From Clostridia bacterium (lineage in GTDB: Bacteria > Bacillota > Clostridia > Christensenellales > Borkfalkiaceae): a DNA stretch of 64,000 bases. Below the pieces are notes generated by a model. It was not told the origin of the DNA and made no database searches. It worked only from the letters and a program-made list of their open reading frames with translations. Of this stretch, positions 45,384 to 54,308 are shown one piece after another. How positions within the stretch are numbered: the stretch's first letter is position 1; each line of letters begins with the position of its first letter. The DNA lies in NCBI GenBank assembly GCA_017616695.1, contig JAFZXN010000044.1:1-64000 (forward strand), in the 5' to 3' direction. The position numbers and the translations under genes were made by a program.

Positions 45384-46376
45384 TCAATCGAGTTCTTTTA
45401 CCGAGTCGCGCTTCGTTAAGACGGCTTTTATCGGAACGGCGGAGCACTTGCTTTTTTCGTTCAATGCGTCGATCATGGTATTGAAAGCCTTTTTGGCAAA
45501 CACGTCTTTTTTTGGGCCGATGGACGTTAAAGCGGGGAAAAGATTGTCGCATAAAGGCGTGTCGTCAAAGCTTACGACGGAAACGTCGTCGGGTATCTTA
45601 AGGCCTTTAAGCGACAGCGCCGTATAAAGTTTTTGCGCGGCGGCGTCGCAGTGGCAGACGTAAGCCGTCGGGATACTTTCCGGCAAAACGTCTGAAAGGT
45701 TGTTGTTTTTTTCGAGATTGTCGTCTATATGCCAGACGGGATCGAACTTTATGCCGTATTCGCATAACGCCTTACGATACCCGAAAAACCTGTCGGCGAT
45801 AGACGAGGTGACCGAAACGTTGCCGACGAAACCTATCTTTTTATGCCCGTTGTCTATAAGATATTTCGTCAGCATATACGAGCTGTTGTAATTGTCGACG
45901 TAGATATAATGCAGATTATATATGGGCGAATAGTAGTCTATATATACGATAGGCAGGCGGCAGGAGCTTAAATACTTCAAAACTTCGGGCTTGGTCTGAC
46001 CGGCGACGAAAAGCCCGTTGGGAACGAACGTATTGATGACCTCTTTCATCTTTTCCACCGTGTTGGTATTTTCGAGAAAGGCTATCTGAAGGAAGGAATT
46101 GGTCTTCGTACATTCGGCGCTCAAAAAGTAGGATATGGGAGAATAAAACTGTTCGCTCGGAGTAAGGAAAAAGTCCTGATTAACGAAAAACAGATATTTT
46201 TTGTTTTTTATGTCTGTTTCGGAAGACTTTCCGACGTAGCCCAAGGAATCGGCATAGATCTTTATCTTTTCCCGTAAAGCGTCGCTTACGCCCTTTTTAT
46301 CGTTCAGCGCCTTGTATACGGCGACTTTGCTTACGCCCATATCGGCGGCTATCTTTTCCAGAGTTATCTTTTGCAT
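45384..46376 (-). CDS. LacI-family transcriptional regulator
   Basis: The protein has 330 residues. The N-terminal helix-turn-helix reads ITLEKIAADMGVSKVAVYKALND, and the hinge lies near residue 50. The periplasmic-binding-like sensor follows (LPIVYIDY, KIGFVGNVSVTSSIADRFFGY, IPDDVSVVSFDDTPLCDNLFPALTS). AGAGGGG lies 7 nt before the ATG. It is divergent from the phosphatase-like lipoprotein gene and probably controls that gene and the operon from 47976, whose upstream regions share a sequence element. The effector is likely a sugar. Confidence 0.93.
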   Translation of the reverse strand: MQKITLEKIAADMGVSKVAVYKALNDKKGVSDALREKIKIYADSLGYVGKSSETDIKNKKYLFFVNQDFFLTPSEQFYSPISYFLSAECTKTNSFLQIAFLENTNTVEKMKEVINTFVPNGLFVAGQTKPEVLKYLSSCRLPIVYIDYYSPIYNLHYIYVDNYNSSYMLTKYLIDNGHKKIGFVGNVSVTSSIADRFFGYRKALCEYGIKFDPVWHIDDNLEKNNNLSDVLPESIPTAYVCHCDAAAQKLYTALSLKGLKIPDDVSVVSFDDTPLCDNLFPALTSIGPKKDVFAKKAFNTMIDALNEKSKCSAVPIKAVLTKRDSVKELD

Positions 46377-46397
46377 ATCGTACCCCTCTTATAACTT

Positions 46398-46426
46398 ATT
46401 ATATCATAAGTCGCGCGACGTGTCAA
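46398..46426 (-). promoter_or_regulatory. Consensus promoter of the LacI gene
   Basis: Minus strand TTGACA (46426-46421), a 17-bp spacer and TATAAT (46403-46398). The expected leader is only about 15 nt. Confidence 0.85.
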
Positions 46427-46447
46427 CGGTAAAATACGGTAATATTT

Positions 46448-46485
46448 GGTTAACGAAAAGCTTTTTTAATATAAAATTAACCGAT
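46448..46485. promoter_or_regulatory. Candidate LacI-type operator region
   Basis: GGTTAACG (46448-46455) and ATTAACCGAT (46476-46485) face each other. ATAAAATTAACC (46471-46482) recurs exactly at 47872-47883, and GTTAACCG recurs at 47899-47906, both upstream of the lipoprotein operon. Confidence 0.4.
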
Positions 46486-46508
46486 ATCGTCCTTTTTTTA
46501 AAAAGGTG

Positions 46509-46537
46509 TTGACAGGCAGCGGGCGTTGTGATATTAT
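46509..46537 (+). promoter_or_regulatory. Promoter of the tyrosine-phosphatase-like lipoprotein gene
   Basis: TTGACA (46509-46514), 17 bp and TATTAT (46532-46537). The start near 46544 rules out the in-frame upstream start codon at 46528. Confidence 0.8.
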
Positions 46538-46563
46538 TAAATAACGACGGTAAGGAGACGGAT

Positions 46564-47724
46564 ATGTATCTCATTGAAATGAAAAAAAGGATAACGGCTC
46601 TTATTTTATGCGCGGCTTTGGCGTTCGCCGTTTGTGCGTGCGAAATAACGCCCGCTCAAAGCGCAAGCGGCGCTTACGGCAACTCGTCGGGCGCGGCTAT
46701 CGCGGAAAACGAGCCGTTTACTTTGAGCGAGATAGGCGAAGCGGTCGTTCATACGAGCGAGCAAAAGCAGTTTTTGTCAATGGAAAACTTATATAACGTT
46801 TCGCGCGTTGCCGATGGCACCAAAGAAAAAAGCAGGCCTCTTCCCGTTAAGCTCGAATGGAAGGACAATACGAATAAGCAAGCCGTATATACCCGCGTTT
46901 ACGTTAGCGAGAACGCCGATATGTCCGATCCTTTAACTCTCATCACGATGGAAGATAAGGTGTCGGTATATAACTTAAAAGTAGGCGTTAAGTATTATTG
47001 GAAAGTGTCCGCCGTTTTCAAAGACGGCAGCGTAACGGAAAGCCGCGTGGCGGAATTTACCACCGAAAACGAGTGCCCGCGCAACGTCTACGTTGACGGC
47101 AGCACGAACTGGCGCGATCTCGGCGGGTGGACAACTAAAAGCGGGAAAAAGGTCAGACAGGGGCTTATTTACCGCACGGGAAGGCTCAATACTTCCAATA
47201 TCGATTCTTCGGTGGCGGAGATAACCGCCGAAGGGATAAAAGAGGCGACTTTGCACCTGAAAATAAAGACGGAGATAGATTTAAGGGGCAAAAGCGAATC
47301 GTCTAACATAACGGCGTCCGTCCTTGGCGAAGACGTCAATTATTACCTTTGTCCGATGAACTACGAATCAGACCTATTATCGATCAACGCCGATATGGTT
47401 AAAAAAGTGTTCGGCATTTTATCGGACGATGATAACTATCCCGTGATATTCCATTGCCATATCGGAACGGACAGAACGGGTTTCGTGGCGTATCTTATCA
47501 ACGGACTTTTAGGCGTATCCAAGCAAGATTTGTATAAAGATTATCTCTTTTCCAACTTCGGGAATATCGGCAGCTCGCGCTCCATGGACGACATAGCCGA
47601 CAGATACGTTGCATCGCTCGATGATTTCGGCGGCGCCGACCTTTCGGAAAAGATAAGAAATTATCTTATTTCCGTGGGAGTCACGCAGGAGCAGATAAAT
47701 TCGGTCGTTTCGATCCTGACTTAA
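46564..47724 (+). CDS. Secreted tyrosine-phosphatase-like lipoprotein with Fn3-like domain
   Basis: The protein has 386 residues. ATG 46564 has AAGGAG (46552-46557) 6 nt upstream and lies downstream of the promoter; starting at 46528 would precede transcription. The signal ends at the lipobox AVCAC. Residues about 85-165 form an Fn3-like sandwich. The phosphatase domain has the early NWRDLGGW motif and the P-loop HCHIGTDRTG (Cys298, Arg304) of the Y_phosphatase3/dual-specificity group. It may remove phosphate from surface proteins, phosphoinositides or phosphorylated sugars outside the cell; the target is not known. It is alone on its transcript, ending at the terminator at 47770. Confidence 0.88.
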   Translation: MYLIEMKKRITALILCAALAFAVCACEITPAQSASGAYGNSSGAAIAENEPFTLSEIGEAVVHTSEQKQFLSMENLYNVSRVADGTKEKSRPLPVKLEWKDNTNKQAVYTRVYVSENADMSDPLTLITMEDKVSVYNLKVGVKYYWKVSAVFKDGSVTESRVAEFTTENECPRNVYVDGSTNWRDLGGWTTKSGKKVRQGLIYRTGRLNTSNIDSSVAEITAEGIKEATLHLKIKTEIDLRGKSESSNITASVLGEDVNYYLCPMNYESDLLSINADMVKKVFGILSDDDNYPVIFHCHIGTDRTGFVAYLINGLLGVSKQDLYKDYLFSNFGNIGSSRSMDDIADRYVASLDDFGGADLSEKIRNYLISVGVTQEQINSVVSILT

Positions 47725-47769
47725 TAGGATATATATTTCTATGACTTTTGCAATCAAATATTTCAACGT

Positions 47770-47807
47770 ATCTCACGCTTGCGGCTAACGGGCGTGAGAT
47801 TTTTTTT
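47770..47807 (+). terminator. Rho-independent terminator
   Basis: ATCTCACGC (47770-47778) pairs with GCGTGAGAT (47792-47800), followed by T7. Confidence 0.9.
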
Positions 47808-47871
47808 CGGGTAACCATCCGATTAACGTTTCCATTAAAAAACGATATAAACGCAATAACGGATTAATTTA

Positions 47872-47906
47872 ATAAAATTAACCTAAAAATCAACCTGTGT
47901 TAACCG
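47872..47906. promoter_or_regulatory. Candidate LacI-type operator region of the lipoprotein operon
   Basis: ATAAAATTAACC (47872-47883) is identical to the element at 46471, and GTTAACCG (47899-47906) follows. The pair lies about 30-65 bp upstream of the -35 box. Confidence 0.4.
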
Positions 47907-47936
47907 AAAAAACGGTCGGTATTTTTAAAACGCATA

Positions 47937-47965
47937 TTGACACGGCATATTCGACATGGTATAAT
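47937..47965 (+). promoter_or_regulatory. Consensus extended -10 promoter, leaderless-type arrangement
   Basis: TTGACA (47937-47942), 17 bp and TATAAT (47960-47965) preceded by TGG. The expected start at about 47972-47973 is 3-4 nt before the ATG at 47976. Confidence 0.85.
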
Positions 47966-47975
47966 TAATTAGACT

Positions 47976-50006
47976 ATGAGAAAAATTGTTTCGTTTATTT
48001 TTATTTTAATATCCGTTTTTGCGCTCACTGCGGGCTGCGCTTTGCCGCAGGGCGGTAGCGCTGCGAAAAGATCGTACAGCTACGTTGAGGCGGACGTTGC
48101 CGTCGGAAAGAGTATAAAAAAAGTTGAGTCCTTTGCGGATATCCCCCGAAATTATTCTTACTTCGACTACGAGGCAAAAGCCAAGGCTCTCGATAACGTG
48201 GTGTTCGGCTTTGCCGCCGAAGAGAAAGCGATAGCCCCGTCGTACGATCCTTACGATCAGTCCACCTGGACTCCCGTGGGCTTTTGGGTGGATCAGCAAA
48301 GACCGCCCGAAAAGTACGAACCGCTCGTTACGGGTTATCTCAAAAGGTCGTTCGGCCTGCCTACTTATATCGGCGACAACAGGGTGCAAAGTTCCGGCCC
48401 CGAACCCATAACCACCATATCCATGGTGTTAGGCAGCAGTTTCGCGGGTATAGATAAAAGCGATCAGGTCTTCGGCGGAAAAAGTTACGATTTCGTCGAG
48501 ATGACTTTGAAAAGCTACGATACGGGCAGCAAACTCGTCAAAAACATAGGCGTTCAAGGCCAGAGCTTCTGGTACGATATCTTTCCGCAGATAATGTTCG
48601 CGAGGCTTTACTACATTTACGATTCCGTACCGTATATGAAGGAAATGGTCTTAAACGGCGCCGACGAGTGGTTGGAGGCTTTGCCGTACTTCGTCAAAGA
48701 CGGTAAGGAAAATTACGAATTCGTCGGTTACAACGTCGTGCTCGAATCCCCGACCACGGTAGGCGATCATATCGAGCCGCCCAACGGCGGATTGGCGTTC
48801 CTTTTTTACTCGGCTTACGGAATGACGGGCGAAAAGAAATATTTCGACGGCGCCAAGCGCGTTCTGGACTATCTGGTCACCTATCCCAAAAACCCCAATT
48901 ACGAGGCCATGACCGATTACGCCCCGTTCGTGGCGGCGGCGATGAACGCAAGGTACGGCACCGATTACGACGTAGGGTTTTTCCTCGATTATCTGTTTGA
49001 AGGCGATTCGGCTTTCAGAGCCGGTTGGTCGGTTTTAAGCGGCGATCTCGGCGGATACCCCGTCGACGGGCTCGTAGGTCAAAGCGGCGATTATGCCTTT
49101 TCGATGAACTCTTTCCACTTGGCGAGCGTTCTCGCGCCGATGGTCAAGTACGACGTCAGATACGCCGACGCTATCGGGAAGTATCTTCTCAATCTCGTAA
49201 GTAACGCGAAGATATTTTTCGCGGAGAACGTTCCTTTGTCCCACCAGACTATGACGGACTATCTTGCTTTCGATCAAAAAGGCGCCGTGTGTTACGAAGG
49301 TTTCAGAAACTATTATAACGGCGTGAGCGGCCTTGCCATGGGCGACGCGACGGCTATGTTCGGCCAGCCGAGCGATCTCAGTTTATATAGTTCTGCTTTT
49401 ATCGGCGCTTTGGGCGGAATGGTCGAAGAGACCGACGTCAAGGGCATTTTGAAAACAGACCTTAACAATACCGACAGCTTCGGCGCCAACGAATACGAAA
49501 ACTATCTGCTGTATAACCCGTACGAAGTCGCAAAGACCGTGCGTTTTGCGGGAAAGGACGATCGTTACGACCTTTTCGATTCGGTAACGAAGAAAATAGT
49601 CGCGAGAAACGTCAAAGGCAGCGTCAATATTTCGATCCCCGCAAGATCGTCGGTCGTGCTCGTCGTGTTACCCGCCGAAAGCGATTATATAAGAGCGGGT
49701 AACGAAGTCAAAGTCGGAGGGAAAACGGTAGCGCGCTATCAGGCGGCGGTCAACGTCGATCTTTCGTCGAGACAGGAATTAAACTCTTCGAGCAGGATAA
49801 ACATAAACTATTCCGCGCCCAAAAACGACGAAGTTATCTTTATGCGGATAGCTTTCGACGACGTAGTCGCTTACGAGGGTGCTCCCTTAAACGAGTATTA
49901 TCCCGATAAATCGATCTTGCCCGATACCGATTACACTATGAAGATTACCATAGTTACGGAAAACGGACTTACGGATACAACGAATAAACGAGTAGTAGTG
50001 AGGTAA
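47976..50006 (+). CDS. Surface lipoprotein with helical-barrel-like enzyme domain, function unknown
   Basis: The protein has 676 residues, with lipobox LTAGC. An in-frame TAG at 47970-47972 and the lack of later starts before the lipobox fix the ATG at 47976, which has no ribosome binding site. The middle (about 180-490) is rich in repeated helix-loop motifs such as FWYDIFPQIMFARLYYIYD, GGLAFLFYSAYGMTGEKKYFDGA and RVLDYLV, typical of (alpha/alpha)6-barrel polysaccharide lyases and hydrolases. The C-terminal 180 residues are beta-rich (SVNISIPARSSVVLVVLP). No catalytic signature is certain. It heads the operon with GH130 and the second importer, so a first cut of an external glycan is possible. 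Confidence 0.7.
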   Translation: MRKIVSFIFILISVFALTAGCALPQGGSAAKRSYSYVEADVAVGKSIKKVESFADIPRNYSYFDYEAKAKALDNVVFGFAAEEKAIAPSYDPYDQSTWTPVGFWVDQQRPPEKYEPLVTGYLKRSFGLPTYIGDNRVQSSGPEPITTISMVLGSSFAGIDKSDQVFGGKSYDFVEMTLKSYDTGSKLVKNIGVQGQSFWYDIFPQIMFARLYYIYDSVPYMKEMVLNGADEWLEALPYFVKDGKENYEFVGYNVVLESPTTVGDHIEPPNGGLAFLFYSAYGMTGEKKYFDGAKRVLDYLVTYPKNPNYEAMTDYAPFVAAAMNARYGTDYDVGFFLDYLFEGDSAFRAGWSVLSGDLGGYPVDGLVGQSGDYAFSMNSFHLASVLAPMVKYDVRYADAIGKYLLNLVSNAKIFFAENVPLSHQTMTDYLAFDQKGAVCYEGFRNYYNGVSGLAMGDATAMFGQPSDLSLYSSAFIGALGGMVEETDVKGILKTDLNNTDSFGANEYENYLLYNPYEVAKTVRFAGKDDRYDLFDSVTKKIVARNVKGSVNISIPARSSVVLVVLPAESDYIRAGNEVKVGGKTVARYQAAVNVDLSSRQELNSSSRININYSAPKNDEVIFMRIAFDDVVAYEGAPLNEYYPDKSILPDTDYTMKITIVTENGLTDTTNKRVVVR

Positions 50007-50010
50007 AGTT

Positions 50011-51939
50011 ATGAAAAAATTATTTGCGATATTGCTTGCCGTGATATTATGTGTTTGCGCAATTTCCTTATACGGTTGCGATAACGGCGCGGCAAACGAT
50101 GAAAACGGAACGAGCGTCAACGAAAGCGCCGACAAGTCTTCAGGCGGATCCGGCACTTCCGTAGGTATTCCCGCGTGGGACGGCAACGGCGTAACGTACA
50201 CCGCGGAACATATTTCCAAGTTCGGCAGCGGAACGCCTTACGGCTACGCCAATTATTACGCCGACGAAGACGTCGCCGCAATATGGAATACCGACACCAG
50301 TCTCGACAATTACGGCGGCGTGCAGACGCCTATGCTGTATCTCGACTTTTCCAAAGCCGTGACCTTCAAAATGCAGGTGGTAGGCTGCTATTCGCAATAC
50401 ATAGTCAAATTGGCGGTCGAAGGCGAAAACGAATACTATTACGTTTTGTCGGACGAAAGCAAGGCCGGCGAGATATCGGTAAACGTGGTCGACTCCATGC
50501 TCAGCGAAAAATACAAACAGAGAAACACCCAGCCCGATCCCGGATATCACAGCGGCTGGAAGTACGACGGTCAAAAGAAGAATTGCAGTTTCCATATCCT
50601 TGCCAAAGGGCCGGACGGCGAATCGCAGACCGCCGAACTCAAGGTCAGAAAGATAAGCGTTTTCAATAACGAAGTCGCCGTAACGGGCGTTACCATAGCT
50701 TCTTCCGCGATGAGCGGCAAAAAGTTAAGCGCATTAAAAGGCAGTGCGGGCGTTTTACTGACGGCTACCGTCGCTCCTTCTTCCATAAGCGACAAGTCGG
50801 TCATCTGGGAGAGCCTCGATAGCTCCGTGGCTACGGTCGACGATAAGGGTAACGTCAATTTCGTCGGCGTCGGAAAAACGCATATAGTAGCGACTTCCGC
50901 CACCGACCAGAGTAAGAGCGACGACGTGGAAATAAACGTATTGAGCGGTTACGAAGATACCGCCGCGTTAAAAGCCAAACTGTCCTCTCTCGCCACCGGC
51001 GCTTCCGCGGAAACCGCGGAGACGTTCAAGGACTTATTCAAGACTTCTTGGGCGGACGAAGACGCTATGACGCAATCGGTCGCTCTTTCATCTTCCCGCT
51101 CGGCGAGAATGAGGAGCGAAGGCAACGCGTATTACGTATTCGATCATTTCGACGGCGGTAACGCCAACGAAGTATCGGAAGCCGCCGCCAATGCCGACGG
51201 GGACAAAGCGTATCTCACGCTGACTCTTGCCTCTTCTTCGGGCGCGGAGATCTACCGTCTTAAAAACGGCGAACTTACCAAAGCCGCGGGCAACGGCTCG
51301 ATGAAGATGGAATATCTCGAAAAATCGGGCGGCGCTTGGCAAAGAACGGCTTCTTACGACGAATACGTTATCGTAGTAGGAACGGACGGAAACGTCAAAA
51401 AAGCCAAAATAAGCGTTATATCCTGCGACGAACTTGCCGATTTTGCCGCCGCCGACTTTGCCGACTCTTCGCTGTGGACCGTTCCCGACAGGACGAAACA
51501 GGCGGAAGACCGCGTAGCTCACGCGTTAAGCCCCGCGAGCGTTAAAGTCGAAGGTAACGTCGCCGTGCTCAAACAGAACAAATATCCCGAGGCAAAATAT
51601 TGTTTCGGCGGGATAATCGGAAATATCACGTCGGCAAAAGGCGACGTCGAGATAGTTTTGGATGTTAAAGAACTCAACAAGATGAACGATTACGTCAAGA
51701 CGATGTGGGAAATAAAGATAGTTTATTACGAAGCTACGGCAAACGGCTATAAAGTCGTAAGTTCCAACCCGATAAAACTTGCCTCCGGCAACGAGGCGAA
51801 AGAGTACGACTTTACCTTTAAGCCCGCATACGAATATTTCAGGCTGTATCTCGTCGTCAACGGCAGCGATATAGGAGCGCAGTTTGCCGACGCCGAGATG
51901 AAGATAGCGGGAATGAAGGTCTACGCACTGGATAGTTGA
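50011..51939 (+). CDS. Surface lipoprotein with bacterial Ig-like (Big_2) domain
   Basis: The protein has 642 residues, with lipobox LYGC followed by a Ser/Asn-rich linker. Residues about 50-220 are beta-rich (MLYLDFSKAVTFKMQVVG). A Big_2 domain follows (about 222-313), with VTGVTIASS, LTATVAPSSISDKSVIWES and THIVATSATD as the usual strand blocks. The C-terminal half is beta-rich without a known motif (FRLYLVVNG near the end). It starts 4 bp after the previous stop with TGAGG upstream, so co-translation is likely. Probably a glycan-binding or display protein of the operon. Confidence 0.75.
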   Translation: MKKLFAILLAVILCVCAISLYGCDNGAANDENGTSVNESADKSSGGSGTSVGIPAWDGNGVTYTAEHISKFGSGTPYGYANYYADEDVAAIWNTDTSLDNYGGVQTPMLYLDFSKAVTFKMQVVGCYSQYIVKLAVEGENEYYYVLSDESKAGEISVNVVDSMLSEKYKQRNTQPDPGYHSGWKYDGQKKNCSFHILAKGPDGESQTAELKVRKISVFNNEVAVTGVTIASSAMSGKKLSALKGSAGVLLTATVAPSSISDKSVIWESLDSSVATVDDKGNVNFVGVGKTHIVATSATDQSKSDDVEINVLSGYEDTAALKAKLSSLATGASAETAETFKDLFKTSWADEDAMTQSVALSSSRSARMRSEGNAYYVFDHFDGGNANEVSEAAANADGDKAYLTLTLASSSGAEIYRLKNGELTKAAGNGSMKMEYLEKSGGAWQRTASYDEYVIVVGTDGNVKKAKISVISCDELADFAAADFADSSLWTVPDRTKQAEDRVAHALSPASVKVEGNVAVLKQNKYPEAKYCFGGIIGNITSAKGDVEIVLDVKELNKMNDYVKTMWEIKIVYYEATANGYKVVSSNPIKLASGNEAKEYDFTFKPAYEYFRLYLVVNGSDIGAQFADAEMKIAGMKVYALDS

Positions 51940-51963
51940 ACAAATTGATTTTTAAATTTTGAT

Positions 51964-52992
51964 ATGTTGAAAAGAAAGATAATAGACTGCTGTGACTTAA
52001 AGCCCTCCGACGAGCGTTTTGAAGTCATAGGGGCGTTCAATCCGGCGGTAGTAAGCGTCGGCGGGACCACTTATATGATCTTAAGAGTAGCGGAAAAGGC
52101 CAAACAAACGAAAAAAGGCAGTTTTCTCGTTCCCTATTTCAAGCCGGACAAAGGATTGGACATATTGAGTATACCGCTAAACGAAGACTACGATTTTTCG
52201 GACGTCAGAGTGATAAGAAGAAAAAACGAGTTTTACTTAACGTCCATGTCTCATTTCAGGATAGGCAGAAGCAGCGACGGGATAAACTTCGATTTTTCGG
52301 AAAATATCTGCATTTTTCCGCAGACAGATTATGAAGAATACGGCATAGAAGACGCCCGTATTACTGCGGCGGAAGGCGTGTTTTACGTAACTTATACCGC
52401 CGTAAACAGAAAGGGAACTTTCGTAGCTTTAATGACTACGAAAGATTTCAGGCACTTTGAAAGAAAAGGCGTTTTGTTTTCAAGAGACGATAAGGACTGC
52501 GTTATCTTCCCCGACAAGATAAACGGAAAGTATTACGCGATGCACCGCCCGAGTACCGAGGAAAACCAGACTCTCGATATCTTCACGGCGGAAAGCGACG
52601 ACCTTATAAACTGGACTTCGTTGGGGGCTTTGACGGGCGCGAGGCTCGACTTTACTTCGAGCGCGAGGCTCGGCGCCGGCGCGGTGCCGATAAAGACCGA
52701 AAAAGGTTATCTTGAAATTTATCACAGCGCCGACGAGAACAACAGATATTTCCTTGCGGCCATGCTCCTCGATCCTTCGGATCCGACCAAAGTCCTCGCA
52801 AAAAGCAAGAGTCCTTTGATAGAGCCGACAAAAGATTATGAGAAGACGGGGTTCGTAAACGAAGTTGTCTTTACCTGCGGGCTGACAAAAACCGACGACG
52901 CGCTCAATATTTATTACGGAGTGTGCGATTTAGGCGTAGCCGTTGCGTACGTTCCCATGTCAAAAGTGTGGGACAATATGGAGGTAAAATGA
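51964..52992 (+). CDS. GH130-family beta-mannoside phosphorylase or mannosidase-like enzyme
   Basis: The protein has 342 residues, with no signal peptide. Five-bladed propeller motifs of GH130 are present: GAFNPAVV near 22, YGIEDARIT with the candidate catalytic Asp130, DCVIFPDKINGKYYAMHRP near 180, and RLGAGAVPI. The MHRP segment supplies basic residues that bind phosphate in the phosphorylase branch, so phosphorolysis is slightly favoured over hydrolysis. It would split beta-mannosidic (or related) disaccharides in the cytoplasm after import. No Shine-Dalgarno sequence is seen before the ATG. Its stop overlaps the next start (ATGA), coupling it to the importer. Confidence 0.85.
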   Translation: MLKRKIIDCCDLKPSDERFEVIGAFNPAVVSVGGTTYMILRVAEKAKQTKKGSFLVPYFKPDKGLDILSIPLNEDYDFSDVRVIRRKNEFYLTSMSHFRIGRSSDGINFDFSENICIFPQTDYEEYGIEDARITAAEGVFYVTYTAVNRKGTFVALMTTKDFRHFERKGVLFSRDDKDCVIFPDKINGKYYAMHRPSTEENQTLDIFTAESDDLINWTSLGALTGARLDFTSSARLGAGAVPIKTEKGYLEIYHSADENNRYFLAAMLLDPSDPTKVLAKSKSPLIEPTKDYEKTGFVNEVVFTCGLTKTDDALNIYYGVCDLGVAVAYVPMSKVWDNMEVK

Positions 52993-54302
52993 AAAGATCG
53001 AGATTATTTGCGCTGATAATATTATTGATATTTTCTTTCACGCTTTTTGCGGGCTGTACCGACGATCTTTCTTCCGACGGGGCGTTATTCATAGCTCTCG
53101 ATAAGGAAGACGAAGGTCGTTACGACGAACTGTTCAGCTACTACGAACAGCAGACGGGCGTGAAGATAACCGCCACTTACGGTCAGGACGTAAGTAAGCT
53201 TATAGGTACCAAGCAGGAACCCGATATCATAAAAACCAGCACCGTCTTGTCGCTTGCGATGAAGGATAACCTATTGGATCTTACTTCATTGATAAACGCC
53301 GACGACGAGATCAAAACTTCCGATTATATCGACAGCATTATGGAGGCTTTGACGGTGAACGGCAAGATAGTCGCTTTGCCTACTTCCATCAATACTTCGC
53401 TTTTGTATTACAACAAGAGCCTTTTCGACCAAAACGCCGCCGCTATTCGCGAGGCTTTGGGCTTAAGCGACGGTCAAAGCGTTTACCCTTCGGCCGATTG
53501 GACTTACGACGATTACCGTAAAGCCGGCGTTGCGCTCACCAAAAAGGAAGACGGCTCCTACACGCAGTTCGGCGCGGAAACGCAGACGTCCTGGTGGGGC
53601 GAGTGGCTCGTTTACGTCAATCAGATGGGCGGCAGCTTTTACGTTGTCGGTTCAAATAACAAGGTGTGCGCTCTCAACAGTTCCGAGGCGCTTGCGGCGA
53701 CGCAGTTTTTCGTTTCCAAGTCTATGGGCGACGCAACCGAAAAATTCGCGCCCAACGCGGCGGAGGCTCTTGGCGGCTGCTCTTTCGTCAACGGCAACGT
53801 CGGCATGATATTCGGCGGGCACATGGGCGACTGGTACAGCTACGACAAACTCGGTTTGAATTGGGACGTGCAGGTGCTCCCCACTCCGACGGGGCGGCCC
53901 GATGCGCGCGGCGGAGAGATATCCGCGGACGCGTTCGGGATATCGGTGCGCAGTAAAAGAGTGAAAGCGGCGTTCGACTTCCTTAAACTGTGGACGGGCG
54001 AAAAAGGCGCGTTGCAGATGTATAAATACGGCAAAGTCGGAGCGCTTAAAAATATGAGAACGCTCGTTGCGGCTTTACCCGAATCGGAACGCGGCTCGAT
54101 AAATATCTCGGCGGTGTTCGACGCGGTGGATAAAGCTGTCGTCTTACCGAGGGAAGAGAACTTCTCCAAAGTGGCAAGAGAAACGGTCATGGCAAAGCTT
54201 TACAGGTTGCTTTTGCCCGGTTCGAGAGGCGAGACCGATATAGTTAAGGTGCTCAACGAAATCAAATCCGAAGTCGATGAATTTTACAGAAATTTAGGCT
54301 GA
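52989..54302 (+). CDS. CUT1 ABC importer substrate-binding lipoprotein (second system)
   Basis: The protein has 437 residues. ATG 52989 overlaps the GH130 stop (ATGA) and has GAGG upstream; the longer frame starting at 52923 lies inside GH130. Lipobox LFAGC. Family 1 solute-binding features include DEGRYDELFSYYEQQTGVKI, ALPTSINTSLLYYNKSLFD and GNVGMIFGGHMGDWYSY. It binds an oligosaccharide, probably the GH130 substrate given the coupling. Confidence 0.93.
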   Translation: MKRSRLFALIILLIFSFTLFAGCTDDLSSDGALFIALDKEDEGRYDELFSYYEQQTGVKITATYGQDVSKLIGTKQEPDIIKTSTVLSLAMKDNLLDLTSLINADDEIKTSDYIDSIMEALTVNGKIVALPTSINTSLLYYNKSLFDQNAAAIREALGLSDGQSVYPSADWTYDDYRKAGVALTKKEDGSYTQFGAETQTSWWGEWLVYVNQMGGSFYVVGSNNKVCALNSSEALAATQFFVSKSMGDATEKFAPNAAEALGGCSFVNGNVGMIFGGHMGDWYSYDKLGLNWDVQVLPTPTGRPDARGGEISADAFGISVRSKRVKAAFDFLKLWTGEKGALQMYKYGKVGALKNMRTLVAALPESERGSINISAVFDAVDKAVVLPREENFSKVARETVMAKLYRLLLPGSRGETDIVKVLNEIKSEVDEFYRNLG

Positions 54303-54308
54303 TCCCGT

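Noticed and set aside
46528..46563. Upstream in-frame start for the tyrosine-phosphatase-like gene
   Set aside because: It overlaps the -10 box of a strong promoter and lacks a ribosome binding site; ATG 46564 has AAGGAG at correct spacing.
52923..52988. Longer N-terminus for the second binding protein
   Set aside because: The extra 22 residues are basic and lie inside the GH130 gene; ATG 52989 gives a proper lipoprotein signal and ATGA coupling.
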